Source: Obelidium mucronatum (Eukaryota; Chytridiomycota; Chytridiomycetes; Chytridiales; Chytriomycetaceae). From it: DNA of 64,000 bases. The position numbers and the translations under genes were made by a program. Each line of letters begins with the position of its first letter. Positions within the stretch are counted from its first letter, which is position 1. Of the stretch, positions 37,850-49,265 are shown piece after piece. The notes under the pieces are model-generated. The model was not told the DNA's origin and made no database searches. It was given only the letters and a program-made list of their open reading frames with translations. The DNA is taken from contig JAIVFH010000018.1 of assembly GCA_025765595.1 (NCBI GenBank), positions 124,001 through 188,000 on the forward strand, in the 5' to 3' direction.

Positions 37850-37886
37850 TTGATTATTTTATTTACAATATTTTATTTAAAAACAA

Positions 37887-38883
37887 ATGACCACGCTCAA
37901 CATGGACGACGAGCGTATCATCCAGATGCTGCAGCGCGGCGTCGGCGAGTGCGACGACATCCGCTGCGGCTCAGACGCCGACTCCGACGCCGGCTCAGAC
38001 CCCGCCGCCGCCGCGTGCGAGGGCGAGCGCGAGGACGACGCGTGCCGCGCCGACGCGTGCCGCGCCCATCCTGAACAAACGGCGGCGCGCGGAAACTCAA
38101 AGGCGGACCGCATCATGGCCGACCAGAACGTGCGCCAGACCCTCGGAATGGGCGGGAAAGCTCAGACAGGCGTGAAGGGCGTAATCAACGACGCAAAGTT
38201 CCACGAGGAGCAGGAGAAAAACAGAAATCTGATCCACAAACGCGCACAGCTCGACAAATTCAACAACACGGCCCTGAGGTCGGGATGGCTGGACAGACAG
38301 CTGGAAGCTGAGAAAAACTGGAATACAAAGGATGAAGAGGACGAGGATATTGACGAACTGATCAAAGACTTGGAAGAAGAGGAAGACGCATTTGTCAAAA
38401 CATACAAGGCGAAGCGATTGATGGAAATAGCTATGGTGGCCTCAACGCCAAGATTTGGAGTTCTGAAGGTTTGTTCCAATGTTCAAAAAGAAAGATTTGA
38501 GAAAATTAAACCAAAACCGAAACTTGAAGGAAATCGAAGTTGATGAATTCGTGTCCTCTGTGGAAAACGTTGATGAGAGCGTAACGGTATTGGTTCATCT
38601 TTACCAGCCCGATGTAGAGGCATGTCGGCTTGTGAATTCCTACCTTCAAGTTTTGGCACCTCAGCACAACAGCGTAAAAATGATCAAAATCATCTCAACG
38701 AAAGCTGATCCATCATTTGACAATATTGCGCTTCCTGCGTTACTCATTTACAAGGGAGGAAACTTGACTAAATCACTTCTTCGCATCACGGATGAGATTA
38801 CAGGCTGGGCTAGATCTGGACGTTGCGACTTGGATGAATTTGAAGAGTATTTAGTACGCCAGCGAGTTCTTTCGCGGGATTAG
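37887..38883 (+). CDS. Phosducin-like protein (PhLP1-type)
   Basis: This cytosolic co-chaperone of CCT is thought to assemble G-beta-gamma. The N-terminus is acidic and Ala-rich (GC-rich DNA). The family Helix-1 motif appears as TGVKGVINDAKFHEEQEK. A charged linker contains FVKTYKAKRLMEIAM, like the YRKQRM block. One short intron (from the GTTTGT after FGVLK, with acceptor AAG before GAAATC) joins to EIEVDEFVSSVENVDESVTV. The thioredoxin-like domain includes LVHLYQPDVEACRLVNSYL and LPALLIYKGGNL. The end at 38883 is normal for the family. A second in-frame Met lies 14 bases downstream region (37901), so the exact start is open. Confidence 0.88.
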
Positions 38884-38984
38884 ATAGACAATTGCAGCAA
38901 TAGATTGGATCGACTATTTAATAAATTTCTCTATTTATATCCGTTTTCCGTATTTTTTTTATTTATTTTCTTCTTTCAATAACA

Positions 38985-40604
38985 ATGGACATAAAAATCC
39001 CATCTTGGATTAACTGGAACCTGGCCGCTGCTGCCGCCATTGGCGCAGCATCCACTCTTGTCGTTCTATCAGTCACGCAAGCAGTCTCCAAGAAGTCCCA
39101 AATTAAAAAGATCAAAAGCGAGTTCAAGACCCTGTCGCACTTTCCTGCCCCAACAACAACGACACTATCAGCATCAACAAACCGAGAAGCCAGCCGCCCC
39201 ACTTCTGTGCCTGAAGAATTGATCCGGGAGCAACTATCGCGCAACTATTCGTTCCTCGGCGAAGATGTAGGAGCTGAGAACAGCTACTGACCGACTTCCC
39301 TCACTCACACTCACACACTCTTTTAAAGGGAATGAAATCCGTTAGAAACTCATTTGTAATTGTCGTTGGACTCGGAGGCGTCGGCAGCCACGCAGCACAC
39401 ATGCTCGTCCGCTCGGGAGTCCAGAAACTCAGAATCATTGACTTTGACCAAGTATCTCTATCCTCCCTGAATAGACACGCTGTTGCCGTCCACGGCGATG
39501 TCGGCACGAGCAAAGCCGCGTGCCTAGCAAAACATTTTGGCCAAATCGCACCTCAGGCGGAAGTCGAAGCAATCAATGAACTCTTTAATATCAATGTCGC
39601 TGAACGCTTGTTGGCTGGAAACCCGGACTATGTTCTAGGTTTGACTGACCCTTCACTTTATAATTTTGGTTTTGTGTTTGTCATATTTTTAATTTTTTTT
39701 CTCCTTTTTTTTTGTTTTCCCTCTCTCCTCCTCTTTCCCTCAACGCAGACTGCATCGACAACCTAAACACCAAAATCGACTTGATCAAATACTGCCACGA
39801 CCACAAAATACCAATCATCGCCTCCATGGGAGCCGGCGCCAAAGCCGACCCCTCCCGAATCCAAATCGCCGACGTCAGCGACACCTCCGAAGACCCCCTC
39901 GCGCGCGCAACGCGGCAAGGCCTCAAAAAATTGGGCGTCCACAGCGGCGTGCCTGTCGTTTATTCAACCGAAAAACCCGGAAAAGTGAAGTTACTCCCCA
40001 TGGAGGATAACAAGATTCAAGACGCGGATGAGTATGCAACGTTGCCGCATTTCAGGTCCAGGATTTTGCCAGTGTTGGGGACGCTTCCGGCTTTGTTTGG
40101 GATGGCGATGGCGTCGTTTGTTATTTGTGCGTTGGGGAAGTTTGAGATGGAACCGCTTCCGATTAAGCAGAGGACCCGTGTTTATGCGAATATTATGGCT
40201 GGAATTCAGAAGGCGAGGAAACCGTCAGATGGGTATGCTTTTCTTTTATGTTTTTTTTCTTGTCCATTTTTTTCTTTTCTGATTTTTTTCTCCAAAAAAA
40301 AAAAAAAAATAATAACAGTGATTTGCAAATCACTGTGCAAGATGTCGGTTTCGTTCTCGAAGAAATCTATTTTGGAAAGAGTATTATTTCTGGATCGGCT
40401 GAAAAGGAGAAAGTTATTTTAACAAGGTGGAACAATTCATTGCCATTCATTATCGACAACTTGGTCGCAATGACCAAAAAGGAAGCCGATGATCACGCTG
40501 CCATCCCTTTTGCAAAGTTCGCATCACATTATGGAAACGAGCTTGTGGCTAAAGTGGAAAGAAAGTTACAAAACATTCGCAACGTCAACAAGTGGCGAGA
40601 GTAA
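38985..40604 (+). CDS. TCD1: tRNA threonylcarbamoyladenosine (t6A) dehydratase
   Basis: This E1-like ATP-dependent enzyme cyclises t6A37 of ANN-decoding tRNAs to ct6A. The N-terminus has a membrane anchor (NLAAAAAIGAASTLVVLSVT), as in the yeast mitochondrial outer-membrane Tcd proteins. EELIREQLSRNYSFLGED joins across an intron to GMKSVRNSFVIVVGLGGVGS, the nucleotide-binding GxGGxGS loop, then LRIIDFDQVSLSSLNRHA, DCIDNLNTKIDLI and ASMGAGAKADPSRIQIADVS. PVVYSTEKPGKVKLLP follows. The tail (FEMEPLP onwards) is the fungal extension. Three introns occur, the last with an A-rich 3' end. The call is firm; TCD1 versus TCD2 cannot be told apart. Confidence 0.92.
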
Positions 40605-40737
40605 ATAAAACCATCATGAATAATAATAAATAGCTAGCTTTATTTTTAGCTGAGTAAAAAAAATAGAAAGGCCAGGAGGTGAAACCAAAGGAAAGGAGAA
40701 ATCATGCAACCACAAACAAATACGACTACTTCCACGA

Positions 40738-42381
40738 CTACTCATGCAACTTTGCTGTTCTTCTAGTCACCCGAACACTACCTGGCGCTACTGCCTCCGC
40801 CGCCACAGGAATCACTTTGACAGCACTCTTGGCTCCCACTCTACCTGCACCCGCCTTCTTTTTCGTGGTGGTAGTGATAGCCGTTGCTGGAGTCCCCGAA
40901 AGCTCTTCCAAAGTCATGGGATCGTCATTCTCATCATAACTTCTCGCCGGAGTAGCCGTAGCAGAACTCCGCTTAGAACGTGGAGTTTTGGCGGTGGTGG
41001 TGGCGGTGGCAGGCTTGATGGCGCTTTCTGGAAGAATAGTACGCGACTTGGACGGTGTAGAGGCTGCAGAACTACCGTCAAAGTCTGATCTCATTGTAGC
41101 AGCAGCCGCAGCAGTGGTAGTAGTACGACGCGTCGTTCTCAAACTATAATGATGCACGCTTTCACTTCCTTCCGAAACAGAGCTAGAATGAACTGTTGCA
41201 GCAACAGCAGCAGCAGAGGAAGCCGGCTTTCTTGTCGCTCGTGCAGGAGTTTTGCGTAACTGGCGCTTGGTTTCAAAGTCATGGCTTCCTGCCCCACCAC
41301 CACCAACAACATCATCATCATCGAAACCATGACACTTCAATTGGTTTTGCAGTGGTGATATGACAACCACAACTGACTCAAGCTTCTTCTCTTCCAGTGG
41401 AACAAATGGACTCAGATTCATCAACGGCAAGGCCAACTGTCCTGGTTTCCCAATGGGCGAAGTAGTCACAGTCATTTCAGATACATCTGCTGCTTTCGAT
41501 CGCTCAACAACAGTATTCAGAAGTAGAGTTTCACCCAAAGGCTTTGCAATTCTTGTGAGAGATGCATCTCTCTGTCGAACATGTGTATTCATGATTTCTC
41601 CAACTGACGCAGCATGTCTATACAAACAGTCAGAAAACCTCGTCGATACAACAACCAAAAAAAAAAAAGAAAACTACTCACTCGTCTCTAGTCGGCGTTA
41701 ACGGTCTCTTCATAAACGGACTACCCACCCTCACAACTGGATCTTTCATCTTTTGTGTTCCCATTTGCAAAGATGAAGAAAATGAAGCAGACTGAGCCTG
41801 GAAAGAAGCCATACTTGCTGCTGTTGGTGTAGCCTCCATGGCCATATCTTCGTCTCCAAGGCAAGACGGAACATTCACAGGAGTTTTCCGATTGTCTTCT
41901 GCCTCTCCAGCAGTTTCCAATTTCTCAACAACAGGAGCCGTAATAGTAGCAGAAGCAGTTTTCGATTTCTCAACAACAGGAACTGTAGTCGTAGCAGAAG
42001 CCGCAGACATGACACCCACAGATCCAGAGATTATTTTCTGCAAACCAGAAGTAGAATCAGCAAACTCAGCAGATGACACGACATCAGTTGGCTCGGCTGC
42101 AGGAGCGCAGACTTGCTCCACATGATCCGACAGGATTTTTTCAAGGGCAGGCACAGAACTTGGTGATTCCACCACCACTGTCTCCATCAAACTACTTTCA
42201 ATTTGAGATTCGGCGCGTTTAAGTTGAGAATCTTCTTCCGCTTCATAATCGTCAGCATCCTTGCTCGTACATTTGGGTGCTTCCGCAATCAAGTCAAGAA
42301 GCACATTAATAACCGGAGCTGCAGGGGCCGAATCTGTTTGGAAGAACACAAAAAATCTATCCATTATACATCCACCACCAC

Positions 42382-42425
<44 letters not shown>

Positions 42426-45206
42426 ACACAAAACCTTGACTCTCTGCACCCATTTCCAAAACCCCAGAACGCACAGCAGCAACTTCCTTCTCAATAGCTT
42501 TAGCCTGAACAGCAGGCAAAACCATGGCCAAATTAGCCATCAAACTGGCGACTTCCTCATCAACAGTTCTTGCTTCAGCAGTCCCTTCTTGACCCCCCAT
42601 CCCCCACGATAGTTGATAACACGAAACAGCTTCCGCAAATCTTCCCCGATTGATGTAATACATTAGCAAAAACCCAATCCCTCCCGATAAAGAGTTACTG
42701 GGTTCGTGGCAATAATCAATCAAGACTTGTTCCTCGTCGCGTGTGAATGGAAGCAACGCGAGTGAACGTTTCTGTGTCTCATCTTTGATTTCGGAGTGAG
42801 TCAACACGACTGATTCATTATTCAACTCACTACTTACTTTTAAAACAAGAGTCAATCAATAACCGCAGCAGTGAAAAGTCTTGTTTCTCAGAATGCCGGC
42901 GCTTTTGAAATTAAGAGCAGTCTAACTTTAATAACCCGCGCCGCAACACGCACCAAAAAAAAGAGCTCTTTTGCAAACCATAAACATGAAAGCATCCGAT
43001 AGATTCGCCTCCAACTTGAGTTTCATTTCCACCTTGTGCCACTCAGAGTTTTCTACACCAACACTCTTCATGAACGTGAGAGCCAATTTCAGCTGTCCGC
43101 TTGCCACCAATAGATTTGCAATTTTATCCGAATTATGGTAGGGATTAATGGCCTGTGGACTAGTCAAATGCATGACGGCTCCCTGTTTTGAAACATTGTA
43201 AATGTGCAAGATTACAAGAGGAGCAAGGATTCCCAAGGTACAATACCTGAAAATCACCATGATCCAAGCACCAAAATCCATCCAAAATTGACAGATATGT
43301 AGGTGGAATCGCATGGTAACAAACATATTCCATACTCAATTCATCACTCGCATCCTTCAACAAATAATAAATCTGGAAGGTTGTTGGAATCAAATCAGAT
43401 GCTGTCCATTACAATCAAATGCTACAGTCGGCTTACAATTCCATTCTTTTGGACTTCATCCATCTCCTTGGACATTAAAACTCTCAAAAGGGTTGTCAAT
43501 TGCTCTGCCGACTTCATGGGATATACATGCGCTCCTGTTTCACCCAACACCAATTTGTTAAACGCGTCAGGACTAAACATAAAAAGTCACACCAACCACC
43601 AACTACTTGAAACATGGTATCAAACATCAAATCCAGTGCAAAACGCCTTCTTTCTTCAGCATATGCCGTATTTCGACCACCGAATGGAAAAACTTGATGC
43701 ACAGACTTCAATAAATCATCGTTAAATAAGCTCTCCTGGGTTTAAAAGGGAGATTGTAAGTTATCCTGATACAGATGTCCATCAGAAAATAACTTCGAAA
43801 AAACGAATTGTACATGGGATTTAGTGGTTGAGAATGCAATGGAAGGACCAGTACAATACTGAATCTCCCGATCGCCTTCAAGCAACACACAAATTTCGTT
43901 GGTACCAGTGAATTGAATATCCTGCCCAGAGGGTTAGTCGCTGAAACTGCTGAATATTCCTCACTTACAGTTACTTTCTTTGCTATATTCGTCAAATCAT
44001 TGCTCTGAATCACCACGATTTCATTGTCAACCACATTCATTGAAATCACTTCGGATTTCCCATCGGATTCAAACACAGACACGATCCGATGCCCAAATCC
44101 ATCTGATTTTTACGTTTCAGCAGCAACACAAATCGATAAATAAAAAAAACAATAAAAAAAAAACATACCTTTCAAGTTTCTGAATACTGTCGTTTGTCCA
44201 TATGCATTATACACTTTCGATTTGAAACAAGAAATTGCCAAGGAGTCCAAGTCGATTTGATAAACAGCCAGTGATGCTTTCTGGTCGACTCCTCCACCGC
44301 GTGTACAAAACAGGGTGAGTGAAGATAACGAGACATCCAGATCCAAAGTATTCACGGCTCCTGTAAGTTTGTTTAATCCATAATCGGTTCAGTACTAATG
44401 ACCCCGAATTAAACCGAAAAACTCACCATTCTGAACATCATGTATTCCGCGAACTCGTTCCACAACTCCCGTCTCAAGCCGTAGGGCACCAATTTCTCCC
44501 GATTTAGTCCCAAAAAAGAGGAAAGACTTCGATACAAGATTCGGTGAAATGCTGAATGCCGCTGCTGTAACCTACAAGAAGAAAAAAAAGGAGACCCAAG
44601 TTGTTGAGGCAGAAACTAATGCCAGGACCACCAAAGAAAACCCCATTTGCATACATTTTCCGGCATATAACCACGGGTCAAAGACAGATCGGAAGCAAGC
44701 CAAGTCGAGTTTGAATGCATCAAACAAACCACCCCAACGCGTTCAGCGTCCCTCGCAACGACTAGCCATGAACAGCGCGTTTCGTCACTTGGCGGAGAGA
44801 GTTTAAGAAGCAGGGTATTTGCATTCTTGTGGTGATTGGCGAGCGAATTGAGCAGCGGAGACTCGAGGCGTTGGATTCGAAGTGAAAACACGTCAACGGA
44901 GAAACAGCGAATGGACGTTGGCGACACGGCGGCGGCAACAACCACAAGCGGAGCGCACGAAACCGATGCGGCTGCGCACGCGGCGGCAACAAGCGGCTGG
45001 ATGGAAGCGGAAGAAGGTTGGTATTCCAGGCCAGCACTGCCAAGCAACACACACACAACGCACAACACACACTCGGCACCACTCACCCCGCCAAAGGCAG
45101 CCGCGTCGATGCGCGAGAGCACAGCGCCCGTGCTGCGCGCGACTACTTCGAGGGCAGCGGGGGACCAGCGCAGCAGCGTCGACGGCGTCAGGAAGGCAGC
45201 AGACAT
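40738..45206 (-). CDS. ELYS/AHCTF1-like nucleoporin
   Basis: ELYS recruits the Nup107 complex to chromatin. The ATG at 45206 gives MSAAFLTPSTLLRWSPAALE. The following exons are beta-propeller-like (SFLFFGTKSGEIGALRLETG, SKVYNAYGQTTVFRNLKG). The middle exons carry the diagnostic ELYS helical domain: ELSMEYVCYHAIPPTYLSIL, DGFWCLDHGDFQ, VASGQLKLALTFMKSVGVEN and GIGFLLMYYINRGRFAEAVS. The C-terminal third is disordered and basic (KRQLRKTPARATRKP, KTPRSKRSSATATPARS), suiting DNA or chromatin contact, though no perfect AT-hook is visible. An A40 run (plus strand) lies in one intron. Ten or so exons; several propeller borders are unresolved. It is divergent from Borealin with 40 bp between ATGs. Confidence 0.8.
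42383..42422 (+). repeat. A40 homopolymer in an intron of the ELYS-like gene
   Basis: Forty A on the plus strand are T40 on the coding strand, immediately after the exon ending GAESQGF, so the tract fills the intron. Confidence 0.94.
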
Positions 45207-45246
45207 GTTTTTATTTTGTAAAAGAAGAAACAATAAAAGAATACAA

Positions 45247-45954
45247 ATGAAGGTCTCGCGCACACAGCTGCTTGCGAATCTCGACAGCGAGGCGGCGGCG
45301 GCGGCCGGCCGCGTGCGCGCGCTCGCGGCGGAGAAGACGGCGGCGCTGCGCCACCGCGCGGCGCTGCTGCAGCCGTCGGCGGACGTGCGGCGGCTGCGCG
45401 TGGCGGACTTCTGCGCGCGCTTCGGCGGCAGCCAGACGGCCGTGCTCGGCCGCCGCCTGGCCCAGGCGAAGGCGGCGCTCCCGGCCCAGGCCCACGCCAG
45501 CCTCAGCCGCCTGCTGCCAAAGACCCCCCACGCCGCCAAGCGGCTGCGCCGCGCGCGTCCGAACGAAAGCCTCATCTCCGTCAACGGCTCGCCCGTCGCG
45601 CCGCCCGACAACGCGTCCGAGGTGCACAACCCAGACGACTCCGTTGCTGCCGCCGATCTGTCCATGTTCCAAACCTCCTTCTGCATGCCCTCGCGAAGAA
45701 TCACCCTCAAAAGCGGTCTGCCGAGAGAATCGTTTGCGACTTCGTCGTCAGACATGAGCTTCAGCGGTCTGGGCACAAGCAACGCATTCATGCTCAATAT
45801 TCCACTGGACGGCGGGAACACGGTGTTGGAACTGGATCCGGCGCAATCGCCAACTGCGCTGGGTGGCCTTGATGCTGATCGAAAAACAGAAGTCAAATCG
45901 CAGTTGCAGAAGATGCAGGATCAGCTGCAGTCTCTGCTCATGCAAATCAACTAA
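45247..45954 (+). CDS. Borealin-like chromosomal passenger complex subunit
   Basis: A single exon of 235 residues, MKVSRTQLLANLDSEAAAAA onward. The N-terminal part is a long helix (RVRALAAEKTAALRHRAALL), then LRVADFCARFGGSQTAVLGR, which fits the Borealin helix plus the L-x-x-F-x-x-x-G turn. The middle has NESLISVNGSPVAPP, like the Borealin ISGNGSPLA segment. The C-terminal FMLNIPLDGGNTVLELDP resembles its dimerisation domain (IFLTVPVGGG...), followed by a terminal helix KSQLQKMQDQLQSLLMQIN. The complex (Aurora, INCENP, Survivin, Borealin) acts at centromeres and midzone. The first 350 bp are exceptionally GC-rich and Ala-coding, so alignment there is weak; overall a good but not certain call. 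Confidence 0.72.
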   Translation: MKVSRTQLLANLDSEAAAAAGRVRALAAEKTAALRHRAALLQPSADVRRLRVADFCARFGGSQTAVLGRRLAQAKAALPAQAHASLSRLLPKTPHAAKRLRRARPNESLISVNGSPVAPPDNASEVHNPDDSVAAADLSMFQTSFCMPSRRITLKSGLPRESFATSSSDMSFSGLGTSNAFMLNIPLDGGNTVLELDPAQSPTALGGLDADRKTEVKSQLQKMQDQLQSLLMQIN

Positions 45955-46097
45955 TAAGGCTCTTGTTTCTTGAATCTTGAACATTGAGCTTGCGACTATT
46001 TATCAAGTGTTACATATTATAATAAACTCCTCTTTTTTTTGCTTTTGACTTTTATTCATTTCTTACCTTCCCTTTTTTCTTTTTCTTTTGCAAAACA

Positions 46098-47768
46098 ATG
46101 AATCCCATCGAACTCAAGAGGACTCGAGTTGTACTCCATGCCGACCATGTCTCGAACGTAAATGCTCTAATGCCCAACAACCGTATTTGGACTTGCGCTT
46201 TCTTCAATCGTTTCTTGGGAACTTTTAATTAAAACCTGGCGAAAACATCAAACAACAAACAACAACCAAAAAAAAAAGGTCTCTGGTATAGACTTTCCAC
46301 AAAACTTTGACGGAGGCGATGATGATTTGGCGTGGGACTTTGAGAAATTTAAAAAGGTTGTTGTCTCTTTTTTTTTTTTTTTTTTTTTGTGATCCTGTTA
46401 CAGCTATCCTAAGGTAATCTTCCTTCCCCTCTCCCCCACAGACATTCAAAGTCGTCATCTCACGGTACCGAAAAGATCAGCTCGAATTTGACTTGATTGG
46501 AATCGATGCCTCTATTGCAAATGCGTTCAGAAGATGTCTGATTTCCGAGGTGTGTTTCCCACCAACCAACCAAAAAAAAAAAAAAAAAAAAAAAAAAAGG
46601 AATCACTTAAAACCCCACCACTTTTCCCTCCCCCCCTTTTCAGATTCCAACAATGGCCATCGAGCAGGTATACGTATTGAACAACACATCTATTGTTCAC
46701 GATGAGATTCTTGCCCAACGGTTGGGGTTGGTTCCAATCAAGGCTGATCCTCGTCTATTCCAATTCAAAGCTGGTAAAAAATAATCTCCCTACGATATAG
46801 AATTCTTTGGTACCTGTACTAACCCAAAAAAAAAAATTATGAACCATTCCAGTCGATGACGAAGCCACTGATTTGAACACACTTGTATTTAACATGAAGG
46901 TGAAAGGGACCAAAAAACGTGAGCTCTCTTTCAAATTTCAAAAATGCAAATGATCCATGAACCACTGAATTGTATTAAAATCAAATGGCACACACACACA
47001 CACACCAAAAAAAAAAAAATAAACAGCCAAGAACGAACAAACCGAATTCATCTCTGACGACAACTTCAACGTCTTGTCCAAACATCTTGTATGGGAAGCG
47101 CAAGGAGACCAGGAAGAGCGTCTTGCTGAAGACCCACCTCGACCAGTTCATGACGATATTGTGTTGGCAAAGCTGCGGCCAGGACAGGAAATCGAACTGG
47201 CTGTTCATTGTCAAAAGGGGATTGGGAAGGAACATGCCAAGTGGTCGCCAGTTGGTGTGTATTTTTTCATGTTTTTATGGTTTTTATTCTTATTATGCTT
47301 GTGTTGACATCAACCCAAAAAAAAAAAAAGCCACCGCATCGTATCGATTGATTCCTGATATTCAAATACTGAGTCCAATCGTTGGAAACGATGCAATCAA
47401 ATTCCAAAAGTGCTTTTCCGAGGGAGTCGTTGAGCTTTTTAAAAACAGCAACGGGGAGAAGGAAGCACGTATTGTGAACCCACGTAAAGATACAGTTAGC
47501 AGAGAAGTACTGCGTCACAAGGAGTTTGAAGGAAAAGTCAGATTAACGAGAATTCGGGATCATTTTATCTGTGGGTTCATTTCTTTTTCTTTTTCTTTTT
47601 TTCTATATTTCTAAATAATCAATCTCTTCACCAGTCAATGTTGAATCTACTGGAATTTTGCCACCACAAGTATTATTCGGGGAAGCGGTTCAAGTGCTCA
47701 TCAACAAATGCAAAAGGGTCAAGGAGGCTCTGTCTGAATTGACTGGTGACATGGACGTCGACAACTGA
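46098..47768 (+). CDS. RPC40: RNA polymerase I/III subunit AC40
   Basis: This is the alpha-like subunit shared by RNA polymerases I and III (RPAC1/POLR1C). It starts [20 protein letters not shown]. Family marks are [45 protein letters not shown] (the alpha-motif), [20 protein letters not shown] and [19 protein letters not shown]. Later exons give [46 protein letters not shown] and the end [19 protein letters not shown]. About eight introns are crowded with A or T runs (for example A27 at 46572-46598). Length of about 345 residues is normal. The identification is firm. Confidence 0.95.
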
Positions 47769-47960
47769 TAAAAAGCTGGGGGAAAAGGCATTTAAAAAAC
47801 TAATAAAAAAAAGCTTTTATGAACTATGTGTGCCCTTCAATATCTGTAAACATTATCATTCTACGTAATAAGAATTTCTGCTCTTGTTCAATGCTGCATT
47901 TGTACACAAATCTGGTGAAAAAAAGGTAAAACTTTCTCCAAAAAAACAATCTGAGAAACA

Positions 47961-49053
47961 CATGTCCGAATCCAAACACTTGCCCTTCTTCTTTTCAACG
48001 CCACCACCACCACCACCACCGCCAAGCGTCGCTGCTCAGCAGCCGCCTCCCCGGCCTGTTAAAACGCATCCGTTCTTTACGCTTCCGCCATGTGGCACCA
48101 ACAACGCGCCCGCGCCACCACCTTCGCCCACGCGGCGTCCAGTTGTCCGCCCGCGTGGCAACCCGTACCCGCTGTACCAGCAGGCGCACGTGGCGCCGCA
48201 GCAGGTTAGTTTAGTTTTAGTTTTAGTTTTAGTTTTTAGTTTGTCCGACAATTCAATCGACGCCAACCAGTTTGCGCAGCGCCGCCTGCCCGCGCACAAC
48301 CTCGGGGCGCCGCTGCGGCCGCCGCTGACGCGCGCGGCAAACGCGGCCGCCGACGCCGCAAAGCCGCGGACGCCGCAGCCGAAGCCGAAGGCGCCGCCGC
48401 CACCGCCGCCGCGCGCAACGCTGAACGCGGGCAGCGTGTCGGAACTCGCGCACTCGCGGCTCGCGCGCGCGCTGCTGGCGCGGGCCGCGACGCCGGCGGG
48501 GCTCGGCGTGGCGGCCGTGGCGCTGAAGGCCGCGCTGTTCCAGCACGTGGCGGCCGCCGCGCCCGCGCGCCGCTTCCTGGCCGCCGACCGCCGCAGCAAG
48601 GCGACGCGCGCGGCGGTGCTGCCGCTGCTGCTGTGCGAGTACTGGGAGATGGACGCCGAGCTGCCCGTGCTGGCCGCGCTGTGCGGCGCCGACGGCGACA
48701 TGCTGGACGCCCCCGAGGTGGCCTACCGTCTGGTTGGCATTCTGAAGGCCGAAGACAATCTGCAGTTTGAAGCTGAGACCGCGTCAAAATACGGCCGCTT
48801 TGAGTTTGACATGGACGGACACGCGCTGCTGCCAGCCAATATCGATGGCGATGATGATGATGATGATGACGCGAACAATTTTGCTGCCGTGCCCGACGAT
48901 ACCTACTCCTTTGCTGCCCACCACGACTACAATACTCCCAAACGCCAATACCAAGTTATTCCAGGCCTAGTGTTCCAGTGTTTTCAAGTTCCAGCAAGGC
49001 AAGCACATTTATTGCCGCTCTATGGTTTGTTGTTTCTTTTCAACAGGTTTTAA
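47961..49053 (+). CDS. Unrecognised Pro- and Ala-rich protein with acidic C-terminal stretch
   Basis: I do not recognise this protein. The ATG at 47961 gives MSESKHLPFFFSTPPPPPPP and a proline-rich N-terminus. An intron at about 48205-48269 is built largely of TTTTAG repeats; after it, FAQRRLPAHNLGAPL leads to a proline-lysine run and then an Ala-rich, predicted helical domain (LAHSRLARALLARAATPAGL, VLPLLLCEYWEMDAELPVLA). KYGRFEFDMDGHALLPANID and seven Asp in a row follow. The frame ends at 49053, but an alternative last intron (GTTTGT at about 49024 to AACAG) gives an ending NNTLENRLQFDFE. Base composition from 48100 to 48750 is very GC-rich. It sits 192 bp after RPC40. Confidence 0.55.
48205..48241 (+). 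repeat. TTTTAG repeat at the start of an intron
   Basis: The intron opens GTTAGTTTAGTTTTAG and continues as four further near-perfect TTTTAG units, so it contains a string of AG dinucleotides well before the used acceptor. Confidence 0.8.
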
Positions 49054-49265
49054 CAATACACTTGAAAACAGACTTCAATTCGATTTCGAATAATTATGAA
49101 TGGTTTTCTCTAAGTATCTTTTTTTGTTAATCTCTGTAAACTCTACATCATCACTGTTTTGCGTTTCAAACTGAAAATAAACTGAGTAAACTCAAATTTT
49201 ATAGAACCGATTCCACCGAAGAAGGAAATACAGAAATATAGTGTGAATAACAAAAGGAAGTTTGT

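Noticed and set aside
44836..45246. N-terminal extension of the Borealin frame upstream of 45247
   Set aside because: The upstream part overlaps the ELYS-like exon 1 on the other strand and codes for low-complexity sequence; the ATG at 45247 gives the Borealin-like helix.
44616..45896. Long 426-codon minus-strand frame
   Set aside because: It is a composite of the real ELYS-like first exons (from 45206 down) and an antisense shadow of the GC-rich Borealin coding region, where stops are rare.
47884..47960. Extending the unknown Pro-rich gene upstream of the ATG at 47961
   Set aside because: The longer frame begins with TTG and the extra residues are not convincing; the first ATG in frame was used.
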